A DNA stretch of 15,278 bases from an uncultured Porticoccus sp. Lineage in GTDB: Bacteria > Pseudomonadota > Gammaproteobacteria > Pseudomonadales > Porticoccaceae. Positions 8,201 through 15,084 of this stretch are shown one piece after another. The stretch is taken from positions 1 through 15,278 of the forward strand of contig CATLZI010000019.1 of assembly GCA_950063125.1 (NCBI GenBank). Reading direction: 5' to 3'. The position numbers and the translations under genes are program-made. The notes under the pieces were generated by a model that had not been told where the DNA came from, did not search any database, and saw only the letters and a program-made list of their open reading frames with translations. Positions within the stretch are counted from its first letter, which is position 1, and each line of letters begins with the position of its first letter.

Positions 8201-9135
8201 GCTGGAGTGAAACCAGCTACGAGATTCAAGCGCGTCGAGACAATGAAGATTGTGCCAGGCAGGAATTTGACGGGTTGTTTTTTGATAATCCCGGATTGAG
8301 CGCGGCCCTGAGCTATGACATCAATGAGGATATTACCGCCCCCTATGTCAACCGTGGGGCCCGACCTCGCGTGGCTATACTCAGGGAGCAGGGAGTGAAC
8401 GGGCAGATGGAAATGGCCGCTGCATTTGATCGGGCCGGTTTCGAAACTGTCGACGTTCACATGAGCGATATCCTCGCCGGTCGTGTCGCCCTTGATGATT
8501 TCAAGGGATTGGCCGCCTGCGGCGGCTTCTCCTATGGCGATGTGCTCGGTGCCGGGGAGGGGTGGGCCAAGACCGTGTTGTTCAACCCCGTGGCCCGCGC
8601 ACAGTTTGAGCAGTTTTTTCATCGGCCAGACACGTTCACGTTCGGTGTTTGCAATGGTTGTCAGATGTTATCCAACCTCAAATCGCTGATTCCGGGAGCC
8701 GATCATTGGCCCCGCTTTGTCAGGAACCTGTCAGAACAGTTTGAAGCGCGGTTTTCCCTGGTAAGGGTAGAGAAATCACCTTCGGTCCTGCTTGCAGATA
8801 TGGCGGGCTCCTATATGCCCATTGCCATTGCCCACGGTGAGGGTAAAGTGGAGTTCGCATCATCGGTGGATCCGGAAACATTTGATGGTTCAGGTGCGGT
8901 AGCACTGCGATTCCTCGATAATTTCCTGGAAATTGCGGAGACCTATCCGGCCAATCCTAATGGATCGCCCCTGGGTATCACGGGCGTAACCAGCGCCGAT
9001 GGCCGTGCAACAATCATGATGCCGCATCCCGAGAGGGTGTTTCGTACAGTGACCAACTCCTGGCATCCGGATGACTGGAATGAAGATGGTGCCTGGTTGC
9101 GGTTGTTCCGCAATGCCCGGCTATTTGTGGATTGA
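5269..9135 (+). CDS. purL: Phosphoribosylformylglycinamidine synthase, single-chain
   Basis: The large PurL catalyses the fourth step of purine synthesis, converting FGAR, glutamine and ATP to FGAM in the cytoplasm. The protein has 1288 residues, as expected for the gammaproteobacterial single-chain form that fuses PurS-like, PurL and PurQ domains. Order: N-terminal PurS-like domain with the [13 protein letters not shown] segment; linker; FGAM synthetase domain 1 with [14 protein letters not shown] and [14 protein letters not shown]; domain 2 with [11 protein letters not shown] and HDRSDGGLL; and a C-terminal glutaminase with FGVCNGCQM (nucleophile Cys1128) and [10 protein letters not shown] (His1253, Glu1255). 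All key motifs are intact. The ATG at 5269 aligns with known PurL N-termini ([13 protein letters not shown]); the frame is open to a GTG at 5173, but that extension has no family support. It is monocistronic, divergent from mltF and closed by the terminator at 9149-9180. Confidence 0.98.
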   Translation: MQIFPGNPVLSSFRQRQLLASLQSVDPAVESVYAEYRHFVDQVSALSETERLTLTSLLEYGPKIPPENNDGMLMLVTPRAGTISPWSSKATDILRNAGVTSVERIERGIAYYLRGDIHPDSRVALADALHDRMVEMVCFELEKAESLFQHQQPTPMITVPLLAEGRQALSRANVSLGLALADDEIDYLVGCFNDLQRDPTDVELMMFAQANSEHCRHKIFNASWTIDGQEQGKSLFAMIKNTFEKSGEGVLSAYSDNASVIVGSRAGRFFPDPDNKIYQFTQEPVHLLMKVETHNHPTAIAPSAGAGTGAGGEIRDEGAVGRGSKPKVGLTGFSVSNLNIPGFERPWETGYGKPDRISSALDIMLEGPIGGAAFNNEYGRPNLCGYFRTFEQNFNGERRGYHKPIMIAGGYGNIRQEHIEKKLFESGCKLIVLGGPAMLIGLGGGAASSMSSGSSAEDLDFASVQRQNPEIERRCQEVIDQCWQRGNGNPIAFIHDVGAGGLSNAFPELVKDGGCGGRFELRDVPNDEPGMSPLAIWCNEAQERYVLAVRPEQLADFESICQRERCPYAVVGEATSEKHLLLNDRHFSARPVDLPMSVLFGKPPKMHRTAEKLTVTTSPFERTDIVLDDAIDRVLTHPAVASKSFLITIGDRSVTGMVVRDQMVGPCQVPVADCAVTIVSYDSYCGEAMAMGERSPVALLDAPASGRMAIGEAITNIAAAAIDRLADVRLSANWMCAAGHPGEDEKLFRTVQAIGEELCPKLGIAIPVGKDSMSMRTTWEEQGQKKSVTSPLSLVISAFSPVSDVRKTLTPELRSDLGDTVLLYIDLGENRNRLGGSILAQAYSQLGDTPADLLSPSKLKAFFDAIQAANQNGELIAYHDRSDGGLLATLAEMAFAGNTGIRICLDEQPGDALSILFNEELGAVVQVAADRAASFKQRFADSAIPVSVIATLDDTDSIEIYEDGDCLFSSSRTELLRRWSETSYEIQARRDNEDCARQEFDGLFFDNPGLSAALSYDINEDITAPYVNRGARPRVAILREQGVNGQMEMAAAFDRAGFETVDVHMSDILAGRVALDDFKGLAACGGFSYGDVLGAGEGWAKTVLFNPVARAQFEQFFHRPDTFTFGVCNGCQMLSNLKSLIPGADHWPRFVRNLSEQFEARFSLVRVEKSPSVLLADMAGSYMPIAIAHGEGKVEFASSVDPETFDGSGAVALRFLDNFLEIAETYPANPNGSPLGITGVTSADGRATIMMPHPERVFRTVTNSWHPDDWNEDGAWLRLFRNARLFVD

Positions 9136-9148
9136 CATTTCCAGCCAT

Positions 9149-9180
9149 AAAAAAACCCGGCATCAAGCCGGGTTTTTTTA
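9149..9180. terminator. Bidirectional intrinsic terminator between purL and the cytochrome gene
   Basis: CCCGGC (9156-9161) pairs with GCCGGG (9167-9172) around a five-base loop, ATCAA. Seven A precede and seven T follow, so the stem can extend through A-T pairs and either strand yields a hairpin ending in a U run. It lies 13 bases after the purL stop and 14 bases beyond the end of the convergent cytochrome c gene, so it probably ends both transcripts. Confidence 0.93.
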
Positions 9181-9194
9181 TGGTCTATGCATGC

Positions 9195-9500
9195 CTACAG
9201 GCTGGCGAAATAGGCGGCCAAATCAAGAATATCCTGATCTGACAGGGGTTTTGCCATGCCTGACATCACCGGATCTGTGCGCTTTCCGTCACGAAAATCT
9301 CTTAACTGTTTAGCGGTGTAGCCAGCTTTCTGGCCAGCCAGATTGGGCCACATGTCATTGTTGCTGATACCATTTGCACCGTGACAACCAGCGCAGGACG
9401 CGGCTTTATTTTTACCTGCCTCTATGTCACCGGCAGCCAGGGCATACCCCGTAGCAGTTGTCAGCACCAGCGCAAGAATAGTTCCGGTCAGTTTTTTCAT
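9195..9500 (-). CDS. Small periplasmic monoheme cytochrome c (c553/c4-like)
   Basis: A 101-residue precursor. Residues 1-23 form a Sec signal peptide (MKKLTGT, hydrophobic core, likely cleavage after LAA before GDIEAG), leaving a mature domain of about 78 residues. One heme site is present, CAGCH at 36-40, with His40 as proximal ligand; the distal Met lies in DPVMSGMA (Met79 or Met82). The closing [16 protein letters not shown] helix is typical of class I cytochromes of the c553 type and of single domains of c4. The start has a good GGAG seven bases upstream (9508-9511). It lies 46 bases downstream of the heme A synthase gene on the same strand, so co-transcription is likely, and it would deliver electrons in the periplasm, plausibly to a terminal oxidase; the partner is not shown by the sequence. 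Confidence 0.9.
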   Translation of the reverse strand: MKKLTGTILALVLTTATGYALAAGDIEAGKNKAASCAGCHGANGISNNDMWPNLAGQKAGYTAKQLRDFRDGKRTDPVMSGMAKPLSDQDILDLAAYFASL

Positions 9501-9546
9501 TTAATCACTCCAAGCTTGAGATATAAAAAGATCACAAAAACGAAAG

Positions 9547-10578
9547 TTAGTTCCTTAATCGGTGGCATACAAACAACACGCTGCTAAAGAGCAGAATAGC
9601 ACCGCCCTGATGAGCTGCTGCTATTGGAATGGGCATATGCAATAACAGGGTTGAAATCCCGAGAGTAACCTGAATTACCAGCAGTATCAGCATCAGTTTA
9701 ACGCCCGCTCGTATTTCTGAAGATATATTCTCTTGTTTAAGCACATTGAAAACAAAATAAATTATCAGTGCTATCAGCAAATAGGCAAACATCCGGTGAT
9801 TGAACTGGATTGTCGTAATGTCTTCAAAAATAGCGAGCCAGAAGGGCTCTGTGCCATAAATACCCGGTGGGATAAAACTGTTACCCATCAGTGGGAACGT
9901 GGGGTAGGCATATCCGGCATCGGTTCCGGCGACAAAGCCACCGGAAAGTATCATCAGAAAGACAAGCCCAGAAAGAGCTGTAGCGTAACGTCGTAATGTC
10001 GGTTTTTCTTGTTGTCGATTCTGTTCCGGGGGGTAAAACAGGCTAAAGGCAACCCAGATAATGTAGCCATAGATAATGACGGCTGTGCCTAAATGTGCTG
10101 TTAGACGATATTGGCTGACACTAGGGTTGTCTACCAGACCACTTTTAACCATATACCAACCAAGTAAGCCCTGCAGGCCCCCCAGAACAAACATGATCAT
10201 AAGTTTTGGCGTCAACCCGGGTTTGATACGGTGACTAAAATAGAAAAATAGAAAAGGTACCAGAAATAGGACGCCAATCAGTCTGCCGAGTAGGCGGTGA
10301 GCATATTCGTAAAGAAAAATTCGCTTGAACTCAGGCAGGCTCATGCCGCTGTTGACTTTCTGATACTCGGGGAACTGCTTATATTTGTCGAAGGTCTGCT
10401 GCCATTCCTGCTCGTTCAATGGCGGCAGAACGCCGGAAACGGGCGCCCATTCAACAATGGAAAGCCCCGAACCCGTCAACCGGGTAACACCGCCCAAAAG
10501 TATCATACTCAGAATAACGGCAGCGCATACAATCAGCCAGGAAGCCAACTGTCTATCATATCGATTCTGCAAATCCAT
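9547..10578 (-). CDS. ctaA: Heme A synthase, type 2 (COX15/CtaA)
   Basis: An integral membrane monooxygenase that oxidises the C8 methyl of heme O to a formyl group, giving heme A for aa3-type cytochrome c oxidases. The 343 residues hold about eight hydrophobic spans. Seen: GGVTRLTGSGLSIVEW (29-44), the family signature; the four conserved heme-ligand histidines in EYAHRLLGR (His94), RLTAHLGTA (His162), IQFNHRMFAY (His261) and AAAHQGGA (His323); and the GLQGLLGWYMVKSGL segment with VLPPLNEQEW and KYKQFPEYQKVN, which is typical of the longer type 2 enzymes of proteobacteria and mitochondria. AGGAAGG lies about 12 bases before the ATG, rather far. Base composition is more AT-rich than in purL. 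No oxidase subunit or ctaB gene is adjacent; the only likely operon partner is the small cytochrome downstream. Confidence 0.95.
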   Translation of the reverse strand: MDLQNRYDRQLASWLIVCAAVILSMILLGGVTRLTGSGLSIVEWAPVSGVLPPLNEQEWQQTFDKYKQFPEYQKVNSGMSLPEFKRIFLYEYAHRLLGRLIGVLFLVPFLFFYFSHRIKPGLTPKLMIMFVLGGLQGLLGWYMVKSGLVDNPSVSQYRLTAHLGTAVIIYGYIIWVAFSLFYPPEQNRQQEKPTLRRYATALSGLVFLMILSGGFVAGTDAGYAYPTFPLMGNSFIPPGIYGTEPFWLAIFEDITTIQFNHRMFAYLLIALIIYFVFNVLKQENISSEIRAGVKLMLILLVIQVTLGISTLLLHMPIPIAAAHQGGAILLFSSVLFVCHRLRN

Positions 10579-10868
10579 AAGAGATTTATACCTTCCTGTC
10601 CAGTGGGGAAGACCATTGACATGGATCTTTGCTAGGAAACCCCGATTAAGTGGTTTTTAAAATACCTCGAGGCGGTAAAAGCCGTGGGCTTACTATCGTC
10701 AACTACAGCGATCCAATATTACCAAATACAGACGTGCATTTCCGGCAAAAATGTCCCTCACAGGAATATTTTTGACAATTCCGGTCCGTCAGTTTGCTAG
10801 CCTAGCCTTGCTGAACAAGAGGCAATCCTGCAAAGTCATTGAACTTAAAAAAATTCGGAGAGTGAAAG
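10579..10868. other. Divergent control region, ctaA / alpha-beta hydrolase
   Basis: These 290 bases are AT-rich around 10640-10780. Visible elements are a perfect TTGACA at 10772-10777 pointing right, flanked by GGAAT (10763-10767) and ATTCC (10778-10782), an eight-base palindrome CCTCGAGG (10665-10672), and the SD of the hydrolase gene. No coding frame with protein character and no terminator is seen. Confidence 0.5.
10772..10800 (+). promoter_or_regulatory. Candidate promoter of the alpha/beta hydrolase gene
   Basis: A perfect -35 box TTGACA (10772-10777) has, 17 bases on, TGCTAG (10795-10800), a poor -10 box. The short inverted repeat GGAAT/ATTCC flanks the -35 box and could be an operator, with activator help making up for the weak -10. 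Visual evidence only. Confidence 0.35.
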
Positions 10869-11651
10869 ATGCAACAGACGACCGTCAATGGCGTCAGGAT
10901 TTCCTACCTCGACGAAGGGCAGGGTGATGTGATTATTTTTTTACACGGTCTGGGGGTCAGCAGCAGGGACTGGGCCGGACAGATCGATTATTTTCGCGAT
11001 CGCTGGCGGGTAATTGCGCCGGATTTTCGAGGGCACGGTGCGTCAGATAAACCCGATAGTCATTACGATATATCGGTTCACGCCAATGATGTTCTCGGGT
11101 TGATGGACCAGCTGGGGATTAATCAGGCGCACCTTGTGGGCCTGTCCATGGGGGGAATGGTCGCTTTTCAGATCGCGGCGGATGCGCCACAACGTTTAAA
11201 AAGCATGACAATCATCAATTCTGGTCCCGTACTCCCCGACAACACCTTCGCCGCAAAAAAAATGCTCTGGACACGAGTGCTGTCAGTTCATCTGCTGGGT
11301 ATGCACCGTTATGCCCAAAAAGTGGCAGAGAGTATGTTTCCAGGGGAGGGGAAAGAGGCATTAATCGATATCTTTACCCGACAGATTGCTTCAAACCCAA
11401 AAAAAGTTTATCTGAAAAACCTCAAGTCCCTGTTTGGCTGGGGGGTTCTGGAGCATTTGGCCGACATTGAGGTGCCGACCCTCATGTTGACGGGTGACCG
11501 GGACTATTCACCAGTAGCGCTGAAACAGGCGGTGGTCGATGCCATGAAAAATGCCAAATTGGTGGTTATTGCCGATACCGGTCACGGGACGCCGATTGAA
11601 AAGCCCGGGGAAACCAATGAGGCCATAGTACGTTTCATTGAAGCTGTTTAA
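10869..11651 (+). CDS. Alpha/beta-fold hydrolase
   Basis: A 260-residue cytoplasmic alpha/beta hydrolase with every core element: the oxyanion-hole HG in FLHGLGVS (residues 24-31); PDFRGHGASDKP (51-62), typical of the lactonase/esterase branch; the nucleophile elbow GLSMGG with Ser93; the acid in GDRDYSP (Asp210 or Asp212); and the catalytic His239 in DTGHGTPIEKP. The layout recalls 3-oxoadipate enol-lactonase and related carboxylesterases, but no catabolic genes accompany it, so the substrate is unknown. The ATG is preceded by GGAG eight bases upstream (10857-10860). There is no signal peptide. It converges on the patatin-like gene and the two reading frames overlap by 17 bases at their ends, without a separate terminator. 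Confidence 0.92.
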   Translation: MQQTTVNGVRISYLDEGQGDVIIFLHGLGVSSRDWAGQIDYFRDRWRVIAPDFRGHGASDKPDSHYDISVHANDVLGLMDQLGINQAHLVGLSMGGMVAFQIAADAPQRLKSMTIINSGPVLPDNTFAAKKMLWTRVLSVHLLGMHRYAQKVAESMFPGEGKEALIDIFTRQIASNPKKVYLKNLKSLFGWGVLEHLADIEVPTLMLTGDRDYSPVALKQAVVDAMKNAKLVVIADTGHGTPIEKPGETNEAIVRFIEAV

Positions 11652-12465
11652 GCTGACGATTGAGCTTCCGCTTCAGTTCACTCTTGGTTTTCGAGCCATT
11701 ATTGAGAATCAGGTTGGCCTTGTAAAACTCCAGCATCCTCACGGCCGCCACATCTGGTTCGATATAAATGTCCGGGGCTTCCTTGGCCAGCTTTTCCCTG
11801 ATGATACTTTTTTGCATGATCTGGTAGGTGTTGAATACGGCTTCTGACAGGGATGGGAGTTTATTGGATACAGTCCGCGTGCCAATCACATCAACAGCAA
11901 TCGTAATGTCACAGTCATCGGGCAACAGGTCAAAGGGCACAGGATTTACCGCGCCGCCATCTATCAGTACCTGTCCATCTATGGTGACTGGCTGGAAGAG
12001 TCCGGGGAGAGACATGCTGGCACGAATTGCAGGTATCAGCGCCCCATGTTGAAGAACAACCTGTTCCCGGCTCCAGAAATCCGATGCCACAACCTTTAGA
12101 GGCGTGTCGAGTTCGGAGAACTGGGTAGCATGAACAGATTGAAAGAGATAATTCAGGAGGTTCTCTACCCGAATCAGTCCCCGGCCACGAAATTGCGGGC
12201 TAATAAAATCCAGCCATTTGAACAAGTGTTTCCTGGTGACGAGATGCTTGAGTGATTCATTATCGCGAAGGCTGAACTGAAGAAATATTTGCTTGATTTC
12301 GCCTGTTGGCATCCCCGCACAATACATGGCGCCAATTAATGCGCCGATGCTGGTACCAGTGATGAAGTGAGGTTTCAGCCCCATTTCCTCCAATGTCTCC
12401 AGAATCAGCAAGTGGCTGATGCCCTTGGCTCCACCCCCACCCAACGCAAGTCCAATTTTTGTCAT
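11635..12465 (-). CDS. Patatin-like phospholipase (RssA/YchK type)
   Basis: A 276-residue patatin-family serine hydrolase. The oxyanion loop GGGGAKG (9-15), the nucleophile GTSIG with Ser39, and the catalytic Asp169 in LIDGGAVNPVPF form the Ser-Asp dyad of the family. Further family features are SDFWSREQVV (128-137) and AIRASMSLPGLFQPV (146-160). It has no signal peptide and no beta-barrel or POTRA domain, so it is a short cytoplasmic or membrane-associated form like E. coli RssA, not a PlpD-type secreted protein. Known relatives hydrolyse acyl chains of phospholipids; the substrate here is unproved. AGGTGA lies about seven bases before the ATG. The tail is basic and Lys-rich. It is divergent from ung and overlaps the end of the alpha/beta hydrolase gene. 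Confidence 0.92.
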   Translation of the reverse strand: MTKIGLALGGGGAKGISHLLILETLEEMGLKPHFITGTSIGALIGAMYCAGMPTGEIKQIFLQFSLRDNESLKHLVTRKHLFKWLDFISPQFRGRGLIRVENLLNYLFQSVHATQFSELDTPLKVVASDFWSREQVVLQHGALIPAIRASMSLPGLFQPVTIDGQVLIDGGAVNPVPFDLLPDDCDITIAVDVIGTRTVSNKLPSLSEAVFNTYQIMQKSIIREKLAKEAPDIYIEPDVAAVRMLEFYKANLILNNGSKTKSELKRKLNRQLKQLQ

Positions 12466-12503
12466 ATAAGGTTCACCTAGTGGTTAATCACAATAGTCGT
12501 TGG

Positions 12504-12532
12504 TTGATTTGAAGTAGAAATTCCGGTTTATT
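12504..12532 (+). promoter_or_regulatory. Candidate promoter of ung
   Basis: TTGATT (12504-12509) and TTTATT (12527-12532) each match four of six consensus positions with an ideal 17-base spacer. Transcription would start near 12539, leaving a leader of about 27 bases. The -10 box overlaps the left arm of the inverted repeat at 12521-12558. Confidence 0.35.
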
Positions 12533-12558
12533 ACGCAGCTTTACCATCATAACCGGAA
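12521..12558. repeat. Inverted repeat with 8-base arms upstream of ung
   Basis: TTCCGGTT (12521-12528) is the exact reverse complement of AACCGGAA (12551-12558), separated by 22 bases. The right arm covers the start of the ung ribosome binding site (GGAAGA, 12555-12560). If both arms are transcribed the hairpin would hide the ribosome binding site; if transcription starts between them, the repeat is more likely a protein-binding site. Confidence 0.6.
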
Positions 12559-12565
12559 GAAACCT

Positions 12566-13273
12566 GTGGCAGAAATCCCGCAAATCAAGCTCCATCCTTC
12601 CTGGCTGGCCAAACTTGAAGACCAGTTCCAGTTGCCCTACATGGTCAAACTAAAACAGTTTCTGCAGGCCCAGAAAAAGGCAGGTAGAACCATCTACCCC
12701 AGCGGATCAAACTGGTTTGCAGCATTCAATAGTACGCCTTTTGACCAGGTCAAAGTGGTCATTATCGGACAGGATCCCTACCACGGTGATAAACAGGCAC
12801 ATGGTCTTTGTTTCTCGGTGCTGCCCGGCGTTGATATTCCGCCATCCCTGCGAAATATTTTTCGGGAGCTGCAGCAGGATTGTGGAATTCAGCCGCCCGG
12901 ACACGGCTGTCTGATGGACTGGGCTGCCCAGGGTGTGTTTTTACTGAATGCGACATTGACCGTTGAAAAGGGCCGTGCCGGGTCCCATCAGGGGCAGGGG
13001 TGGGAACAATTCACCGACCGGGTAATACAATTATTAAACGACCAACGTCGCGGGTTGGTATTTATGCTGTGGGGCAGTTATGCCCAGAAAAAGGGGGCTA
13101 TTATCGATACCGATAAGCACCTGGTGCTCAGGGCACCGCACCCGTCGCCACTATCAGCCCATCGGGGCTTCCTGGGTTGTGGACATTTTTCTAAAGCGAA
13201 TCAGTACCTCAAACAACAGGGCCTGAAGCCAGTGGACTGGCAGGGACATGAGGCGGCCCGAGGCAAAGTTTAG
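12566..13273 (+). CDS. ung: Uracil-DNA glycosylase, family 1
   Basis: Ung removes uracil from DNA as the first step of base excision repair. The 235 residues cover the full family length. Seen: the water-activating GQDPYHG (68-74, catalytic Asp70), the uracil-binding FLLNATLTV (125-133, Asn128), [11 protein letters not shown] (167-177) and the minor-groove [11 protein letters not shown] loop (192-202, catalytic His192). All key residues are present. The start is GTG at 12566 with GGAAGA five bases upstream; the next in-frame Met (residue 26) would remove part of the conserved fold. It is divergent from the patatin-like gene, and its TAG overlaps the stop of the convergent membrane-protein gene by four bases. 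Confidence 0.97.
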   Translation: MAEIPQIKLHPSWLAKLEDQFQLPYMVKLKQFLQAQKKAGRTIYPSGSNWFAAFNSTPFDQVKVVIIGQDPYHGDKQAHGLCFSVLPGVDIPPSLRNIFRELQQDCGIQPPGHGCLMDWAAQGVFLLNATLTVEKGRAGSHQGQGWEQFTDRVIQLLNDQRRGLVFMLWGSYAQKKGAIIDTDKHLVLRAPHPSPLSAHRGFLGCGHFSKANQYLKQQGLKPVDWQGHEAARGKV

Positions 13274-13686
13274 GGTTTATCCACCTTCAGTGCGGGTAAA
13301 TGCCGTTTCGCCCTCAACCAGTTCAACCCTTTTAAAATAGAGGGCATACTGACAATACGCTTTTCCAATGTGTATTTCCCAGGGTAGTCCAGTAGTAGTA
13401 GGCCTACCGCCATGGTTAGGATGCCTTGCCCGGGCATGAACAGCATCAGAAAACCACCACACAACAGGATTAAACCCAGCAGGTTTTTCCCAACAAGCAA
13501 TAAACCCCGGATGACCGGATGTCTTTGTTTCAATGTTGTTGTCTCGCGGTTTTTGTAAAGAAAATAATCCTCTGGAATCATTGCCACCAACCATGGCAAA
13601 GCGAGCAGGCTTCCAATAAAGGTAATGAATGACACAATGCTAAGCCATGTCAGCAGCACCTGATTTTCAGATAACCAAGCCAGCAT
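13270..13686 (-). CDS. Small multi-span membrane protein, PGPGW-like
   Basis: A 138-residue inner-membrane protein resembling the putative transmembrane PGPGW family. Hydrophobic spans are about residues 11-36, 60-83 and 86-100. The family-type turn between the last two spans reads [22 protein letters not shown] (81-102), and the tail [16 protein letters not shown] is basic and likely cytoplasmic. The function of the family is unknown to me. The start is fixed by a strong ribosome binding site: GGAG lies six bases before the ATG at 13686. An upstream ATG at 13737 would add 17 residues from an AT-rich stretch that looks like promoter DNA. It lies 59 bases downstream of ygfZ on the same strand and may be partly co-transcribed with it; it shares four bases with the end of ung. 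Confidence 0.82.
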   Translation of the reverse strand: MLAWLSENQVLLTWLSIVSFITFIGSLLALPWLVAMIPEDYFLYKNRETTTLKQRHPVIRGLLLVGKNLLGLILLCGGFLMLFMPGQGILTMAVGLLLLDYPGKYTLEKRIVSMPSILKGLNWLRAKRHLPALKVDKP

Positions 13687-13720
13687 CGTTCGCTCCAAAA
13701 CATACCAATAAATTAAGTTA

Positions 13721-13752
13721 ACTATAATATTCAACAATATGATATTTATAGT
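13721..13752. repeat. AT-rich nested inverted repeat at the end of ygfZ
   Basis: ACTATA (13721-13726) pairs with TATAGT (13747-13752), and inside it ATATT (13727-13731) pairs with AATAT (13736-13740) around a CAAC loop, leaving GATATT unpaired. The structure spans the ygfZ stop codon (13746-13748) and the leader of the PGPGW-like gene. It is too AT-rich for a typical intrinsic terminator. Confidence 0.45.
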
Positions 13753-14735
13753 ATTTCGTAAGGAATAGATAGCTTTTCAACAACAGGATACTGCTGTGAG
13801 CCTATCAGCAGATCATCACTGTCTGCCGCTTCTTTGGTCAACACAACCAACACCTCCAGCCGCTCAGCATCGCAGTGCGCTGTAGACACGATGTTCCCGA
13901 CAGATTGATTCTGGCCCTGCAGATAACAGGGCATGCCAGGTAGCAGACGATCAGCGGAGACTGGCACTCTGATTCGGTACATACGACGTTTCAATTTCCC
14001 CAGATACTTCATGCGTGCGACCACCTCCTGCCCTGTGTAACAACCTTTCTTGAAGCTGATTGCCCCGATCGCCTGAAAATTCAACATTTGCGGTATAAAC
14101 AGATCAACAGTGTCCACTTCTACATGGCCAAGGCCGGATCGAATATCCATAAGTTGCCAGAGCTCGGTTCCCACGGGTTTTAGTGCATCCCGTAATGCCT
14201 TCCATACAGGTGGTACTTTTTCAGCGGGAATAACCAATATGCTTCTACCATCGACCAACGGATACTGGTAGGCCGTATCAGTCGGACTGTTTTTGTCAAC
14301 GGGTTTTCCGGCGGTCCCCAACAAACAGTAGTGATCACTGATATCAGTCAGCTCAACTTTGAAAAACACCGCATATTTGGTCAACTCGTTGATCAGTGGG
14401 GTAACCAGGCTGCGGTGTAACTGAAGCAAAAAGTGCTGGTCTTCAGCATGGAACAGAACAAAGCTGGCCAGCATCCGACCCTTGGCATTACAGCGGGCGC
14501 CAGGAGTTGACTCGCCGAGTGCCAGCTGAAGTGCATTACTGGTTATCTGACCTTGCAGAAAACGAGCCGCATCCGGGCCTGTTACTGATATCAGGCCCTG
14601 GTGAAGGAGAGGGCTCATAATGCCAACGTCCTCGGCCAACAATGCCTGGAAGTCTGTTGGTGATTCATGGAAATGTATTTGATCATCATTGATGACCGCA
14701 CCCTGAGTAGATAGGTATCTTTTCCAATCGTTCAT
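13746..14735 (-). CDS. ygfZ: Folate-binding Fe-S cluster assembly/repair protein YgfZ
   Basis: YgfZ binds tetrahydrofolate and supports the making or repair of certain Fe-S enzymes in the cytoplasm; it belongs to the GcvT-related COG0354 family. The signature is intact: ISFKKGCYTGQEVVARMKYLGKLKRR, with the essential Cys at residue 232 from the ATG at 14735. N-terminal family segments are also present: VTGPDAARFLQGQITSN and CNAKGRMLASFVLF, plus LTKYAVFFKVEL in the middle. Its 329 residues match the usual length. The frame also opens with an ATG at 14765 (ten extra residues); neither start has a good ribosome binding site, and I prefer 14735 because MNDWKRYLSTQGA looks like the natural N-terminus. 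Divergent placement from sdhE-ygfX is the same as in E. coli. Confidence 0.93.
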   Translation of the reverse strand: MNDWKRYLSTQGAVINDDQIHFHESPTDFQALLAEDVGIMSPLLHQGLISVTGPDAARFLQGQITSNALQLALGESTPGARCNAKGRMLASFVLFHAEDQHFLLQLHRSLVTPLINELTKYAVFFKVELTDISDHYCLLGTAGKPVDKNSPTDTAYQYPLVDGRSILVIPAEKVPPVWKALRDALKPVGTELWQLMDIRSGLGHVEVDTVDLFIPQMLNFQAIGAISFKKGCYTGQEVVARMKYLGKLKRRMYRIRVPVSADRLLPGMPCYLQGQNQSVGNIVSTAHCDAERLEVLVVLTKEAADSDDLLIGSQQYPVVEKLSIPYEIL

Positions 14736-14768
14736 GATTTGCCCGGTTGAGGTGAATGTATTCATTCT

Positions 14769-14782
14769 GATGAGTTTAAACT
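14769..14782. promoter_or_regulatory. 14-base perfect palindrome between ygfZ and sdhE
   Basis: TGAGTTTAAACTCA is its own reverse complement over all 14 bases. It lies just upstream of the -10 box of the sdhE promoter and in the upstream region of ygfZ, a position where a dimeric regulator could control both divergent genes. No known operator is assigned. Confidence 0.55.
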
Positions 14783-14792
14783 CAGTTGTTCC

Positions 14793-14798
14793 ATTATA
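14793..14798 (+). promoter_or_regulatory. Consensus -10 box for sdhE, possibly shared
   Basis: A perfect TATAAT lies about 40 bases before the sdhE ATG. Because the surrounding ATTATAAT (14791-14798) is palindromic, the same box reads as TATAAT on the minus strand and might also serve ygfZ. No good -35 box is visible at 16-18 bases in either direction, which would fit an activator-dependent promoter. Confidence 0.5.
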
Positions 14799-14838
14799 AT
14801 GCCTGACGTTCTATTTATTGAGACAGAGGCGATCGCCG

Positions 14839-15084
14839 ATGGAAAGAAATCGACTATTTTGGGCAAGTCGACGCGGAATGCTGGAACTGGATTTGGTGTT
14901 GCAGCCTTTCCTGGACGACATTTATCCCACTCTCGAAACGGCAGACCAGGAGCGCTACCACAAGCTTCTCGAGTGTGAAGATCAGGATATGTTTGGCTGG
15001 TTTTTACGTCGGGAGACCCCGGAAGACCCCGACTTGAAAAAAATTGTGCAGATCATTCGTGACTCAAGATCCCGCCCCGGTTGA
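14839..15084 (+). CDS. sdhE: Succinate dehydrogenase flavinylation factor SdhE
   Basis: SdhE (YgfY, Sdh5 family) assists covalent attachment of FAD to the flavoprotein subunits of succinate dehydrogenase and fumarate reductase. The 81-residue protein shows the defining RGMLELD (RGxxE motif, residues 12-16), the following helix [14 protein letters not shown], and the [13 protein letters not shown] segment (43-55). This is the expected size and the full family core. The start is ATG at 14839, preceded by AGAGG nine bases upstream; the frame also contains a TTG at 14818, which would only add residues without family support. It is divergent from ygfZ and the next gene (ygfX-like) begins inside its last codons, so the two are translationally coupled, as in E. 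coli. Confidence 0.95.
   Translation: MERNRLFWASRRGMLELDLVLQPFLDDIYPTLETADQERYHKLLECEDQDMFGWFLRRETPEDPDLKKIVQIIRDSRSRPG

Noticed and set aside
13687..13737. 17-residue upstream extension of the PGPGW-like protein
   Set aside because: The AT-rich stretch looks like a leader and the GGAG ribosome binding site clearly serves the ATG at 13686.
14828..14837. GGCGATCGCC palindrome before the sdhE start
   Set aside because: Ten GC-rich bases between the ribosome binding site and the ATG; isolated and short, most likely chance.
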